Positions 19,347 through 26,499 of a stretch of 64,000 nucleotides of DNA are shown here, one piece after another; the first letter of the stretch is position 1; each line of letters starts with the position of its first letter. The DNA comes from Pseudodesulfovibrio hydrargyri. Its GTDB lineage: Bacteria > Desulfobacterota > Desulfovibrionia > Desulfovibrionales > Desulfovibrionaceae. Under the pieces are notes generated by a model. It was given only the letters and a program-made list of their open reading frames with translations. It ran no database searches and was not told the DNA's origin. The DNA lies in the NCBI RefSeq assembly GCF_001874525.1, contig NZ_LKAQ01000004.1:1805406-1869405 (forward strand). The letters run 5' to 3'. The position numbers and the translations under genes are program-made.

Positions 19347-20522
19347 CTATTCGGGGGAGGACTGTCCTTCCATGCCCTCGAGCAGCTGCTCCATGTACCA
19401 GATCCGCTTGTCGGCGGCCTTTTCCCCGGCCTTGAGGAACGGGGTGCCGTCCTGGTAATTGAGCGGGCCGGTGAAGAGGTTCAGCTCGCCGGAGCCGAGC
19501 CCGGCGGTGAACCTGGCCAGTTCGGCCTTGGTCTCGGCGGACATGCCCGGGCCGGGCATGAAGCCCACCGGGGACTTGTCGTGGTCGTTGATGTCGGCCC
19601 AGTAGGGAGCGTCCCATTCGAAGCCGGGCTTGTAGGAGCCGTCGGCCACGGACTTGGCGAGCTTGAGGAAGCCCGGGCCCCAGTTGAAGTAGGGCACGCC
19701 GAGGCAGATGCCGCCCTGGCCCTCGCAGGCCTTTTCATAGTCGTAGGGCAGGGCCCAGACCCGCTTGCCCGCGTCGGCGCGCTGCTTGGCCACGGTCACG
19801 ACCTCGGGGGTGTCGATGCCGGAGATGAGCACGTCGTAACCGGCGTCATACAGGGAACCGGCCACCTGGGTGGGGTCCGCGGTCACGCCGGGGATGTTGA
19901 ACCAGAAGCCGATCCACTTGACGTTGAAAGTCAGGTCCTTGATGTCCTTGCCGCGCACCTCGGTCCAGGCGTAGCGCGCGCCCAGGTAGGCGGCGGACAT
20001 CAGGCGGCGGGTCTCTTCATTGATCAGCGGGCCGACCACGCCGATCTTGCCGGTCTGGGTGGTCATGGCCGCGGTGAAACCGCCCATCATCTTGGCGTAG
20101 ATCATCTTGCCGAACAGGTTGCCCAGGTTGGCCGGGGCCTTGCCGGACCAGGCGGAGTCGCCGGACACGTGCACGAAGGTCTTGTCCGGGTGCATGGCCG
20201 CGGCCTCCAGGATGCCGTCCTTCATGTCGTCGGAACCGGCGATGATCAGGTCCGCGCCCTTTTCGATCAGGTCGTCGGCCACCTGCGGGATGGTCAGGCC
20301 GGGGCGGTCGGCCGGGTTGACCTTGTCGAGGTAGATCAGTTTGGCGCCGTCCATGTGGGCCTCGACGTACTTGCCGCCCTCATACTGGGCCTGGCTGTAC
20401 CCCTTGTCGTTGTAGGGGCCGACCAGGATCAGGCCGATGGTGAAATCCTTGGCGAAGGCCAGCCCGGACATGAGCAAAAAGGCGCTCAGGACCAGGACCG
20501 GCAGCATGGTTGTCCGTTTCAT
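19347..20522 (-). CDS. BMP family nucleoside-binding protein of ABC importer
   Basis: A 391-residue exported binding protein. Residues 1-24 are a signal peptide ending LAFA before KDFTIGLILVGPYNDKGYS, the standard BmpA/Med N-terminal block; no lipobox Cys is present, so it is soluble in the periplasm. The FVHVSGDSAWSGKAPANLGN and VLISGIDTPEV segments fit the family, which binds purine nucleosides such as guanosine or adenosine. It is the first gene of a four-gene importer operon. A strong GGAGGAG sits 4 nt before the ATG. Its leader holds a terminator-like hairpin, so expression may be controlled by attenuation. Confidence 0.92.
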   Translation of the reverse strand: MKRTTMLPVLVLSAFLLMSGLAFAKDFTIGLILVGPYNDKGYSQAQYEGGKYVEAHMDGAKLIYLDKVNPADRPGLTIPQVADDLIEKGADLIIAGSDDMKDGILEAAAMHPDKTFVHVSGDSAWSGKAPANLGNLFGKMIYAKMMGGFTAAMTTQTGKIGVVGPLINEETRRLMSAAYLGARYAWTEVRGKDIKDLTFNVKWIGFWFNIPGVTADPTQVAGSLYDAGYDVLISGIDTPEVVTVAKQRADAGKRVWALPYDYEKACEGQGGICLGVPYFNWGPGFLKLAKSVADGSYKPGFEWDAPYWADINDHDKSPVGFMPGPGMSAETKAELARFTAGLGSGELNLFTGPLNYQDGTPFLKAGEKAADKRIWYMEQLLEGMEGQSSPE

Positions 20523-20611
20523 CCTCTCCTCCAGATTCGGTGCCCGCCCGTGACGGTGCGCGGCGAATGCTGCGGGCTGTTGTTGTGTGGCGGCCCCGAA
20601 CGGGGTCGGCA

Positions 20612-20648
20612 AAAAAGCGGCGGGACCGGTGTAGCCGACACTCCCGCA
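20612..20648 (-). terminator. Terminator-like hairpin in the bmp importer leader
   Basis: Read on the minus strand, GCGGGA-GTGT-CGGCT-ACAC-CGG-TCCCGC forms a two-part stem, followed after CGC by six T. It lies about 90-125 nt upstream of the binding-protein ATG, with no other minus-strand gene above it to terminate, so it is best read as a 5' leader attenuator or the 3' end of a short leader RNA. A preQ1 riboswitch was considered and rejected. Confidence 0.6.
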
Positions 20649-20759
20649 AAAGTCTATTCTTGGATTAGAAGTCCGGGTCGTGTCAACAGGTTGTTCTTTC
20701 GATTAAGGATATGTACGGGCCGACCAAACGCCCCGTGCGCGCGGGCGGGGGGCGGCCAC

Positions 20760-20788
20760 TTGACCATGGCGTTCGGATGTTCTATCTG
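20760..20788 (+). promoter_or_regulatory. Sigma-70-type promoter for greA
   Basis: TTGACC at 20760-20765, a 17-bp spacer, then TATCTG at 20783-20788. This predicts a transcript start near 20795, about 113 nt before the greA ATG, long enough to include the leader hairpin at 20821. Confidence 0.55.
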
Positions 20789-20820
20789 AACATGCAGTCA
20801 GTTGGATTGACGAGCATGCA

Positions 20821-20866
20821 GCCGCGCGGCTTTTAAGGATCGCCGCGCGGCCTGTATCTTTTTTTT
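20821..20866 (+). terminator. Hairpin with T run in the greA leader
   Basis: Two identical, self-complementary GCCGCGCGGC blocks (20821-20830, 20842-20851) can pair over an 11-nt loop. A run of eight T follows at 20859-20866 after a 7-nt gap. This is terminator-like and lies between the greA promoter match and the ATG. In E. coli, greA leader transcripts end early at such hairpins (GraL RNA); the same logic may apply here. Confidence 0.5.
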
Positions 20867-20907
20867 ACTCTCCGACTGAGAATACAATTTAGAGAGGTTT
20901 TTTGACC

Positions 20908-21396
20908 ATGGATCGCATTCCCATTTCGAAACAGGGATTTGAAAAGATTTCCCAAGAATTGGAAGATCTGAAGGCCCAACGGCCGGCCATCATCCAGGCG
21001 ATCGCCGAAGCGCGCGCCGAGGGTGATCTCTCCGAGAACGCCGGGTATGACGCCGCCCGCGAGCGCCAGGGCATGCTCGAGGCGCGCATCACCTACATCA
21101 ATTCGCACATGCCGCTGTTCGATGTGCTCGACCTGGACGCCCTTTCCGGCGAACGGGCCATATTCGGGGCCACCGTGGTGGTCGAGGACATCGACACCGA
21201 GGAGCGGCGCACCTTCACCCTGCTCGGCCCGGACGACGCGGACCACAAGAAGGGCTCCATCTCCGTGCTCTCGCCCATGGGCAAGGCCATCCTGGGCAAG
21301 GAGGAGGGCGACGAGGTCATCGTGGACGCCCCGCGCGGGCGCATCGAATACGAGATCGTCTCCGTGGAGTTCCGCGGCTCGGCCGGGTTGAAATAG
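20908..21396 (+). CDS. greA: Transcription elongation factor GreA
   Basis: A 162-residue factor that rescues backtracked RNA polymerase by stimulating transcript cleavage through the secondary channel. The N-terminal coiled coil carries the tip motif GDLSENAGYDAARERQ, with the acidic Asp and Glu that hold the catalytic Mg2+. The C-terminal FKBP-like domain ends in SPMGKAILGKEEGDEV. The family norm is about 158 residues. The ATG at 20908 is preferred; an in-frame TTG two codons earlier is nearer to the GAGAGG site (4-nt spacing against 10), so the true start is not certain. A terminator follows the stop. Confidence 0.95.
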   Translation: MDRIPISKQGFEKISQELEDLKAQRPAIIQAIAEARAEGDLSENAGYDAARERQGMLEARITYINSHMPLFDVLDLDALSGERAIFGATVVVEDIDTEERRTFTLLGPDDADHKKGSISVLSPMGKAILGKEEGDEVIVDAPRGRIEYEIVSVEFRGSAGLK

Positions 21397-21421
21397 CGCC
21401 GGCGCATACCCATGCCATACC

Positions 21422-21454
21422 CGCCCCGCCGCCCCAGGGCGGCGGGGCGTTTTC
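21422..21454 (+). terminator. Intrinsic terminator after greA
   Basis: CGCCCCGCCGCC and GGCGGCGGGGCG form a GC-rich stem over a short loop and are followed by TTTT. It lies 26 nt past the greA stop and ends just before the next start codon, so the next gene needs its own promoter or read-through. Confidence 0.85.
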
Positions 21455-21457
21455 AAT

Positions 21458-22234
21458 ATGCAGCCAACACCGATCCGTTCCCTCGGGGAGTTCGACCCCG
21501 CCATCGCCTGCCGGGGGTGGTGCGTCCGCTGCGGCCGGGAGCACGCCCTGCCCATCGGCCCGGCGCGCGGCCCGGCGCTGGAACTGTTCGACCGCATGGA
21601 GGCGGCCGGGCGCATCGACTTCGACTCGCCCGAGCCCGACCCCAGGCTGTCCACCGACTACCTCTTCGGCCGGGCCGGAGGGCAGATGTTCGGCGTGCTT
21701 TCGGCCCGCGACCAAAACGGCGCGACCGTGGTTCTCAAGGCCTTCTCGGGTCAGTACAATTCGATCTGGGAACTGGACGGCTGGGTCCCGCCGCTGATCG
21801 ACACCGCCCGGTTCAGGCGGGACACCTTCGAGGCCGAGCAGCGCATCAAGGTGCTCGGCCGCGAGATCGTGGCCCAGCCCCTGGGCTCGCCCGCCCGCGA
21901 CCGCCTCATCCACAAGCGCAGGCGGGCGTCCGCGACCCTGATGCAGGAGATCCACGCCATGTACCGGCTGCCCAATTTCCGGGGCCAGGTCGTGCCCCTG
22001 CCCCTGGCCGTGCACCCCGAAGGCAACGCGCCCACGGGCACGGGCGACTGCTGCGCGCCCAAGCTGCTCGGCTACGCCGCCGCCAACGGGCTCACTCCCC
22101 TCGGGCTGGCCGAGTTCTACTTCGGCCGGACCAACCCCTCGGGTTCCCGGGAGCACGGCCGGTTCTATCCGTCCTGCCTGGACAAGTGCGGCCGCATCCT
22201 CGGTTTTATGCTCTGCGGTCTGGAGGGCGCGTGA
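21458..22234 (+). CDS. Conserved protein associated with RluA-type pseudouridine synthase
   Basis: A 258-residue protein that resembles the N-terminal half of the long, two-part RluA-family proteins found in some gammaproteobacteria. Conserved-looking pieces are DYLFGRAGGQMFGVL, VVLKAFSGQYNS, GTGDCCAPKLLGYAA and FYPSCLDKCGRIL. The paired cysteines (CRGWCVRCG near residue 19, DCCAPK near 197, SCLDKC near 240) could bind metal. Its own activity is unknown. The stop overlaps the GTG start of the pseudouridine synthase by 4 nt, so both are made together and probably act together. There is only a weak ribosome site, because the start follows the greA terminator directly. Confidence 0.75.
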   Translation: MQPTPIRSLGEFDPAIACRGWCVRCGREHALPIGPARGPALELFDRMEAAGRIDFDSPEPDPRLSTDYLFGRAGGQMFGVLSARDQNGATVVLKAFSGQYNSIWELDGWVPPLIDTARFRRDTFEAEQRIKVLGREIVAQPLGSPARDRLIHKRRRASATLMQEIHAMYRLPNFRGQVVPLPLAVHPEGNAPTGTGDCCAPKLLGYAAANGLTPLGLAEFYFGRTNPSGSREHGRFYPSCLDKCGRILGFMLCGLEGA

Positions 22235-22875
22235 ACATCCCCGAAGGGCTGAACGTGGTCTATGAGGACGACGTCCTTGTGGTCGTGGACAAGCCGTCCG
22301 GCCTGCTGTCCGTGCCCGGCAAGGGCGAGGCCAACCAGGACTGCGTGGCCGCCCGGGTCAGGGCCCGCCATCCCGGCTGCATCGACCAACCCTCGGTCCA
22401 CCGGCTGGACCAGGACACCTCGGGACTGCTCGCCCTGGCCCTGACCGCCGAGGCCCACCGCGACCTGTCCGGCCAGTTCATGGACCGGCTGGTGGGCAAG
22501 CGGTACATCGCGCTCATTGACGGCGTGGTCGAGGAAGAGGGCGGGACCATCGAACTGAGGTTCCGCCTGGACCCGGACAACCGTCCGTACCAGGTCTATG
22601 ACCCGGTGAACGGCAAGCGCGGCGTGACCCGCTGGCGCAGGCTGGCAGTGGAGAACGGCCGCACCCGGGTGGAGTTCATGCCGCACACCGGGCGCACGCA
22701 CCAGCTCAGATTGCACTCGGCCCACGAGATGGGGCTCGGCTTTCCCATCGTGGGCGACCGCCTCTACGGCACCGGCACAGGACCGGGCCAGCTCAAGCTC
22801 CACGCCTCGCTGCTGCGCCTGCGCCATCCCGTGACCCGCGCCCCCCTGGAATTCGTCTCCCCGGCCCCGTTCTGA
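22231..22875 (+). CDS. RluA family pseudouridine synthase
   Basis: A 214-residue enzyme that isomerises uridine to pseudouridine in RNA. The catalytic block HRLDQDTSGLLALAL (near residue 53) has the required Asp. The VVDKPSGLLSVPGKG start and HTGRTHQLRLHSAHEMG segment are family marks. It lacks an S4 domain. Size fits the RluA/TruC group that modifies 23S rRNA or tRNA; the exact target cannot be told. The start is GTG at 22231, with GGAGGG 4 nt upstream, overlapping the stop of the preceding gene. Confidence 0.92.
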   Translation: MNIPEGLNVVYEDDVLVVVDKPSGLLSVPGKGEANQDCVAARVRARHPGCIDQPSVHRLDQDTSGLLALALTAEAHRDLSGQFMDRLVGKRYIALIDGVVEEEGGTIELRFRLDPDNRPYQVYDPVNGKRGVTRWRRLAVENGRTRVEFMPHTGRTHQLRLHSAHEMGLGFPIVGDRLYGTGTGPGQLKLHASLLRLRHPVTRAPLEFVSPAPF

Positions 22876-23027
22876 ACCGGCCCGTCCGGTATCGGTTTGA
22901 GGTCGCCCGGATACCATTTTTGTGCTTTTTTGCGCGGCCGCTCCGGCGGCCTGTGGGAAGCCCCCGAAGTGCCCGTGGTTGCGGCCTTTTTCCCTTTCCA
23001 TTTCCGTCAAAGACTTCGGGAATGAAA

Positions 23028-23071
23028 TGACATGGTTGTGAAAAAAAGCGTTTTTTATCACAAAATTGTCA
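23028..23071. promoter_or_regulatory. Nested inverted repeat, possible regulator site
   Basis: TGACA...TTGTGA and TCACAA...TGTCA face each other around an A7-GCG-T6 core, with 11 of 14 positions pairing in the outer arms. The inner halves TGTGA/TCACA are like CRP/FNR half-sites, but 16 bp apart instead of 6, one extra helix turn. It lies about 120 bp upstream of the possible promoter, so it could bind a regulator or form a cruciform. Confidence 0.35.
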
Positions 23072-23190
23072 TGGCAAAAGGACGGAAAAACGGGGTTAAA
23101 CTACATTTTCGTAGTAAATATCGGTTTTTTGGGAAACGGCCTCCGCGTATCCGCCTGGATATACGACATTTTCATTGTTTGGCATGTAAC

Positions 23191-23218
23191 TTGGTATAAA
23201 GGGCGACTAGACTATAAG
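23191..23218 (+). promoter_or_regulatory. Possible promoter of glutamine synthetase gene
   Basis: TTGGTA at 23191, a 16-bp spacer and TATAAG at 23213. This gives a leader of about 65 nt before the ATG. The match is moderate; a sigma-54 site was looked for and not convincingly found. Confidence 0.35.
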
Positions 23219-23287
23219 GGTCAGGCGCCCTTTGGCCCGGCCGGACGCCGGAAAACCCCATATTTAATTGCCTGGAAGGAGTATTAC

Positions 23288-25471
23288 ATGAGCGGATACC
23301 AGACTCGTCAGAACGCAATCAATGCGGTGACCAACTATCAACCCAGCACCGAGACCCTGAATTTCGCGGAGACCTCCCCGGCCGAGATCTTCGGCTCCAA
23401 CGTCTTCAACGAAAAAGTCATGAAGGCCATGCTGCCCAAGGAAGTCTACAAATCCTTGATGAAGACCAAGATGAACGGCGAGAAGCTGGACCCCTCCGTG
23501 GCCGGTCCGGTGGCCGCCGCCATGCGCGAATGGGCCATGGCCAAGGGCGCGACGCATTACACCCACGTCTTCTATCCGCTGACCGGCCTGACCGCCGAGA
23601 AGCATGACAGCTTCCTGAACCCCGACGGCGCGGGCGGCGCCATCGCCGAATTCGAGGGCAAGCTGCTCATCCAGGGCGAGCCCGACGCCTCCTCCTTCCC
23701 GTCCGGCGGCCTGCGCGCCACCTTCGAAGCCCGCGGCTACACCGCCTGGGACATGACCAACCCGGCCTACATCCTCGAGAACCCCAACGGCACCTTCCTG
23801 TGCATCCCGACCGCCTTCGTCTCCTGGAAAGGCCACGCCCTGGACAAGAAGACCCCGCTGCTGCGCGCCAACCAGGCCCTGAACAAGGCCGGCCGCCGCT
23901 TCCTCAAGCTGTTCGGCGCCGACGACGGCTCCATGGTCGTGTCCAACGCCGGTCCGGAGCAGGAATACTTCCTGGTGGACCGCAACTTCTTCTTCGCCCG
24001 CCCCGACCTGATGGTCTGCGGCCGGACCCTGTTCGGCGCCAAGCCCTCCAAGGGCCAGGAGCTGGACGACCACTACTTCGGCGCCATCCCGCGCCGCGTG
24101 CTCTCCTTCATGATGGAGGTCGAGCGTGAACTGTACAAGCTGGGCGTGCCGGTCAAGACCCGCCACAACGAAGTGGCCCCCGGCCAGTTCGAGATCGCCC
24201 CGGTCTACGAGCAGTCCAACCTGGCCACCGACCACAACCAGATGGTCATGACCACCCTCAAGTCCGTGGCCAAGAAGCACGGCATGGCCTGCCTGCTGCA
24301 CGAGAAGCCGTTCGCCGGCATCAACGGCTCGGGCAAGCACCTGAACTACTCCATCTCCACCGCCTCCCTGGGCTCCCTGTACTCCCCGGGCGACACCCCG
24401 CACAAGAACATGCAGTTCCTGGCGGTCACCGCGGCCACCATCCGCGCCGTGGAAAAATACTCCAAGCTGCTCCGCGCCGTGGTCGCCTCCGCAGGCAACG
24501 ACCATCGCCTGGGCGCCAACGAGGCCCCGCCGGCCATCATCTCCATCTTCCTGGGTGAGGAGCTGGCCGAGATCTTCAACCAGATCGAACTGGGCGACCT
24601 CAAGGGCTGCAAGGCCAAGGGCTGCCTCGAGCTGGGTGTCGACACCCTGCCCCCGCTGCCCATGGATTCCGGCGACCGCAACCGCACCTCCCCGTTCGCC
24701 TTCACCGGCAACCGCTTCGAGTTCCGCGCGGTCGGCTCCAACCAGTCCATCGCCGGCGCCCAGGTGGCCCTGAACACCATCCTGGCCGAGTCCCTGGACT
24801 ACATCACCGACGAGATCACCAAGATCACCGGCGGCAAGAAGTCCGGCCTCAAGGAAGCCTGCCAGAAGGTCCTGCAGGGCATCATGAAGCAGCACGGCCA
24901 CGTGATCTTCAACGGCGACGGCTACGCCGACGCCTGGCAGAAGGAAGCCGCCAAGCGCGGTCTGCCCAACCTGAAGACCACCCCGGACGCGCTGCCCGCC
25001 CTTATCGACAAGGACGTGGTCGCGGTCTTCGAGAAGTACGGCGTCCTGTCCAAGGACGAACTGCACTCCCGCTACGAGATCTACCACGAGCAGTACTGCC
25101 AGCACATCGTCACCGAGTCCCTGCTGACCATCAAGGTCGCCAAGACCATCATCCTGCCCTCCGCCATCCGCTACCAGGGCGAACTGGCCCAGGTCGCCGC
25201 GTCCATCAAGGCCGCCGGCATCGAGCCCCGCACCATCCTGCTCCAGGAAGTCACCGACAAGCTGCGTGACCTCCAGCAGAACATCGTGGCCCTGGAAAAG
25301 ATCGTGGCCAAGGAGGACTTCAAGTCCGTCGAGGAAGACGCCAAGTACAAGGTCACCAAGACCCTGCCCGCCATGCTCGCCGTCCGCGAAGTGGCCGACG
25401 CCCTCGAAGGCATTGTGGCCGACGACCTCTGGCCCCTGCCCAGCTACCAGGAAATGCTCTTCATCAAGTAA
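23288..25471 (+). CDS. glnN: Glutamine synthetase type III
   Basis: A 727-residue enzyme that joins ammonium to glutamate using ATP. Length and pattern fit the large type III group (about 700-730), not type I (about 470). The GSIII-type N-terminal block [13 protein letters not shown], the catalytic region [11 protein letters not shown], the [11 protein letters not shown] segment and the ATP-site [24 protein letters not shown] are visible. An ideal AAGGAG 6 nt before ATG sets the start; the open frame continues upstream but is not protein-like there. Codon use is very biased (TCC, CCC, AAG, CTG), which suggests strong expression. A large terminator hairpin follows. Confidence 0.95.
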   Translation: MSGYQTRQNAINAVTNYQPSTETLNFAETSPAEIFGSNVFNEKVMKAMLPKEVYKSLMKTKMNGEKLDPSVAGPVAAAMREWAMAKGATHYTHVFYPLTGLTAEKHDSFLNPDGAGGAIAEFEGKLLIQGEPDASSFPSGGLRATFEARGYTAWDMTNPAYILENPNGTFLCIPTAFVSWKGHALDKKTPLLRANQALNKAGRRFLKLFGADDGSMVVSNAGPEQEYFLVDRNFFFARPDLMVCGRTLFGAKPSKGQELDDHYFGAIPRRVLSFMMEVERELYKLGVPVKTRHNEVAPGQFEIAPVYEQSNLATDHNQMVMTTLKSVAKKHGMACLLHEKPFAGINGSGKHLNYSISTASLGSLYSPGDTPHKNMQFLAVTAATIRAVEKYSKLLRAVVASAGNDHRLGANEAPPAIISIFLGEELAEIFNQIELGDLKGCKAKGCLELGVDTLPPLPMDSGDRNRTSPFAFTGNRFEFRAVGSNQSIAGAQVALNTILAESLDYITDEITKITGGKKSGLKEACQKVLQGIMKQHGHVIFNGDGYADAWQKEAAKRGLPNLKTTPDALPALIDKDVVAVFEKYGVLSKDELHSRYEIYHEQYCQHIVTESLLTIKVAKTIILPSAIRYQGELAQVAASIKAAGIEPRTILLQEVTDKLRDLQQNIVALEKIVAKEDFKSVEEDAKYKVTKTLPAMLAVREVADALEGIVADDLWPLPSYQEMLFIK

Positions 25472-25484
25472 GCGCGCTCCTGCC

Positions 25485-25534
25485 AAGCGTAAAAACAAGG
25501 GCTCCGGCGTTGCCGGGGCCCTTTTTTTACGCTT
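25485..25534. terminator. Strong terminator after glutamine synthetase
   Basis: AAGCGTAAAAA pairs with TTTTTACGCTT around an inner stem of AGGGC/GCCCT and CCGGC/GCCGG. Seven T follow the inner stem at 25522-25528, and the A/T outer arms make it work on both strands. Confidence 0.88.
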
Positions 25535-25553
25535 GTGGAGCGCGCGGGCGCGC

Positions 25554-25672
25554 GGCTTCCGATAGCGGGCCATCCGCACATTTTTTCCGGGGGCTTCCAT
25601 CCTCACGTAGACGGCTACGCTGCGGTGAAAGCCCCCGGAAGAAAATGCACGGCTGACCCACTCTCGAAAGCC
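25554..25672. repeat. Palindromic repeat element R1, copy 1
   Basis: This 119-bp element forms one long imperfect inverted repeat from GGCTTCCGATAGCGGGCC to CTCTCGAAAGCC. The inner arms CCGGGGGCTT and AAGCCCCCGG surround a conserved loop with CGTAGACGGCTACG. A second copy at 49096-49216 has the same outer arms and loop, but the inner arm is CCGGCGGGCGCTGA with its matching complement, so pairing is kept while sequence changes. Confidence 0.85.
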
Positions 25673-25694
25673 CTGGTCCGTGCCAGCGCGGGGG

Positions 25695-25740
25695 AGAGAG
25701 CCGCTGTCGGGTGGCGTTGCCACCCGAATCGCTCCAAAGA
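25695..25740. repeat. Hairpin unit R2, copy 1
   Basis: GAGCCGCTGT, a hairpin CGGGTGGC-GTT-GCCACCCG, then AATCGCTCCAAAGAG. Related units are at 25770-25810 (hairpin TTTGGGGC/GCCCCAAA) and 49231-49277 (CGGGT/ACCCG). The flanks are kept and the stems differ with matching changes. It follows element R1 in both places. Confidence 0.75.
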
Positions 25741-25769
25741 GGACGCATTGTGCGAGGGGAGGGAGAGGG

Positions 25770-25810
25770 GAGAGCCGCTGTTTGGGGCTGGCGCCCCAAA
25801 GGCGCTCCAT
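25770..25810. repeat. Hairpin unit R2, copy 2
   Basis: GAGCCGCTGT, stem TTTGGGGC with GCCCCAAA, then GGCGCTCCATGAG. It has the same frame as copy 1 but a wholly different paired stem. Confidence 0.6.
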
Positions 25811-25850
25811 GAGGGAGAGCGGGAAAGCGGGGCCTAATAGGGTGGAAGCA

Positions 25851-25979
25851 CCCCGCGAAGCAGCTACAAAAAGTTTGGGAAAAGGAGGGGGGGCCGGGGG
25901 AGCGGCGGCTCTTGGCGAGTCTTCAAGCCTTAGAGATGGCGACAGCAGCGATAGGGGACTTCCCCCGGCCGCCGGAGGC
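25851..25979 (-). repeat. Gene-3'-end hairpin repeat R3, diverged copy
   Basis: It starts CCCCGCGAAGCAGCTACAAA and AAGTTTGGGA like the other copies and ends CCGGCCGCCGGAGGC. The central arm-loop is replaced: only GGCCGGGGG (25892-25900) and CCCCCGGCC (25962-25970) remain paired. It sits beyond the 3' end of the minus-strand GAK operon. Confidence 0.65.
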
Positions 25980-25981
25980 GG

Positions 25982-26025
25982 AACCAAAGCGGGCCCGGCA
26001 CCACAGTGCCGGGCCCGCTTTGGTT
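25982..26025. terminator. Terminator of the GAK operon
   Basis: A perfect 20-bp stem with a CACA loop. The arms begin AACCAAAGCGGG and end CCCGCTTTGGTT. On the minus strand it lies 16 bp after the last stop of the operon. The T run is short, but the stem is very stable. Confidence 0.85.
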
Positions 26026-26040
26026 AGCACATGGTGGTGG

Positions 26041-26499
26041 CTATTCGCCGGAGATTTTGAGGGATTCGGCTTGGGAGCCGTCGTCGAGCCATTCAAGTTC
26101 GATCTCGCATTTGGCCTTGTCTTTTTTGCGGGCGAGTTTGAGTTCCACCTGCATGGTGTCGGGCACGCCGAGGACCAGGGAGTCGTTCTCGTTTTCGGCG
26201 CGGATGACGCCGGATTCGAGCGAGTCGGCCAGGTCCTTGAGGTAGGCGACGACCTGGGCCGTGTCCATGGTCTGTTCGATCTTGATCTTGCCTTTGCCCA
26301 TAGTCATCTCCTCGTTGCTCCCGTGGGCCCGGAACAGCGGGGTTCGCGGGGCGGCCGTTTCGGCGGCCTTGGCGGCGCAGGCCGGGGGAGCGGGTTGCGT
26401 GGTTTCGTCGGACGGGCGGTTCGCCGTCATCGGGCGGGCCGGGGCCGCGTCCGGGGTGACCCAGTCCAGGGGGTTGGTCCCGAGTCTCTCGTCGCTCAT
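26041..26499 (-). CDS. Amphi-Trp domain protein with N-terminal extension (GAK cassette, last gene)
   Basis: A 152-residue product if read from the ATG at 26499, which overlaps the parA stop as ATGA. Residues 1-66 are a Pro/Ala-rich tail beginning MSDERLGTNPLDWVTP; residues 67-152 are an amphi-Trp domain (GKIKIEQTMDTAQVVAYLKDLADSLESG ... IELEWLDD). A second in-frame ATG at 26301 has its own good site, GAGGAG 7 nt before it, and would give only the 86-residue domain. Both products may be made. Amphi-Trp proteins are small, of unknown function, and in the GAK cassette travel with an ATP-grasp ligase and an HprK-like kinase. A strong terminator follows. Confidence 0.8.
   Translation of the reverse strand: MSDERLGTNPLDWVTPDAAPARPMTANRPSDETTQPAPPACAAKAAETAAPRTPLFRAHGSNEEMTMGKGKIKIEQTMDTAQVVAYLKDLADSLESGVIRAENENDSLVLGVPDTMQVELKLARKKDKAKCEIELEWLDDGSQAESLKISGE

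Larger units (their letters stand above)
20523..20907. other. Divergent intergenic region with two leader hairpins
   Basis: This 385-bp gap separates the starts of the bmp importer (left, minus strand) and greA (right, plus strand). It contains a minus-strand terminator-like hairpin in the bmp leader, and on the plus strand a promoter match plus a hairpin in the greA leader; these are listed separately. A TTGACA is present on the minus strand at 20692-20697, but no good partner hexamer is spaced correctly, so the bmp promoter is unresolved. Confidence 0.5.
22876..23287. other. AT-rich region upstream of glutamine synthetase
   Basis: A 412-bp gap. The first part has a weak possible terminator (GGTATC paired with GATACC before TTTTT, about 22899-22923) for the pseudouridine synthase gene. 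The second part is AT-rich and holds an inverted repeat (23028-23071) and a possible promoter (23191-23218). No protein gene is supported in it. Confidence 0.45.
25535..26040. other. Repeat-filled intergenic region
   Basis: About 500 bp between convergent glnN and the GAK operon end. It holds, in order, one copy of palindromic element R1, two R2 hairpin units, a diverged copy of R3 and the GAK operon terminator. No gene is supported. Confidence 0.75.

Noticed and set aside
20612..20660. PreQ1-I riboswitch in the bmp leader (GGCTACACC loop)
   Set aside because: The loop resembles preQ1-I, but the A-rich tail needed for the pseudoknot is missing and is replaced by a T run.
23178..23196. Sigma-54 promoter before glutamine synthetase (TTGGCATGTAACTTGGT)
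   Set aside because: The -24 GG fits, but the -12 element reads GG instead of GC at the needed place.
25554..25979. CRISPR array or tandem repeat
   Set aside because: Repeats are few, palindromic and unevenly placed; there are no unique spacers of constant length and no cas genes.
23264..25987. Minus-strand open frame of 907 codons opposite glutamine synthetase
   Set aside because: Shadow of a very codon-biased gene; it also runs through the terminator and repeats, and has no start site or motif.
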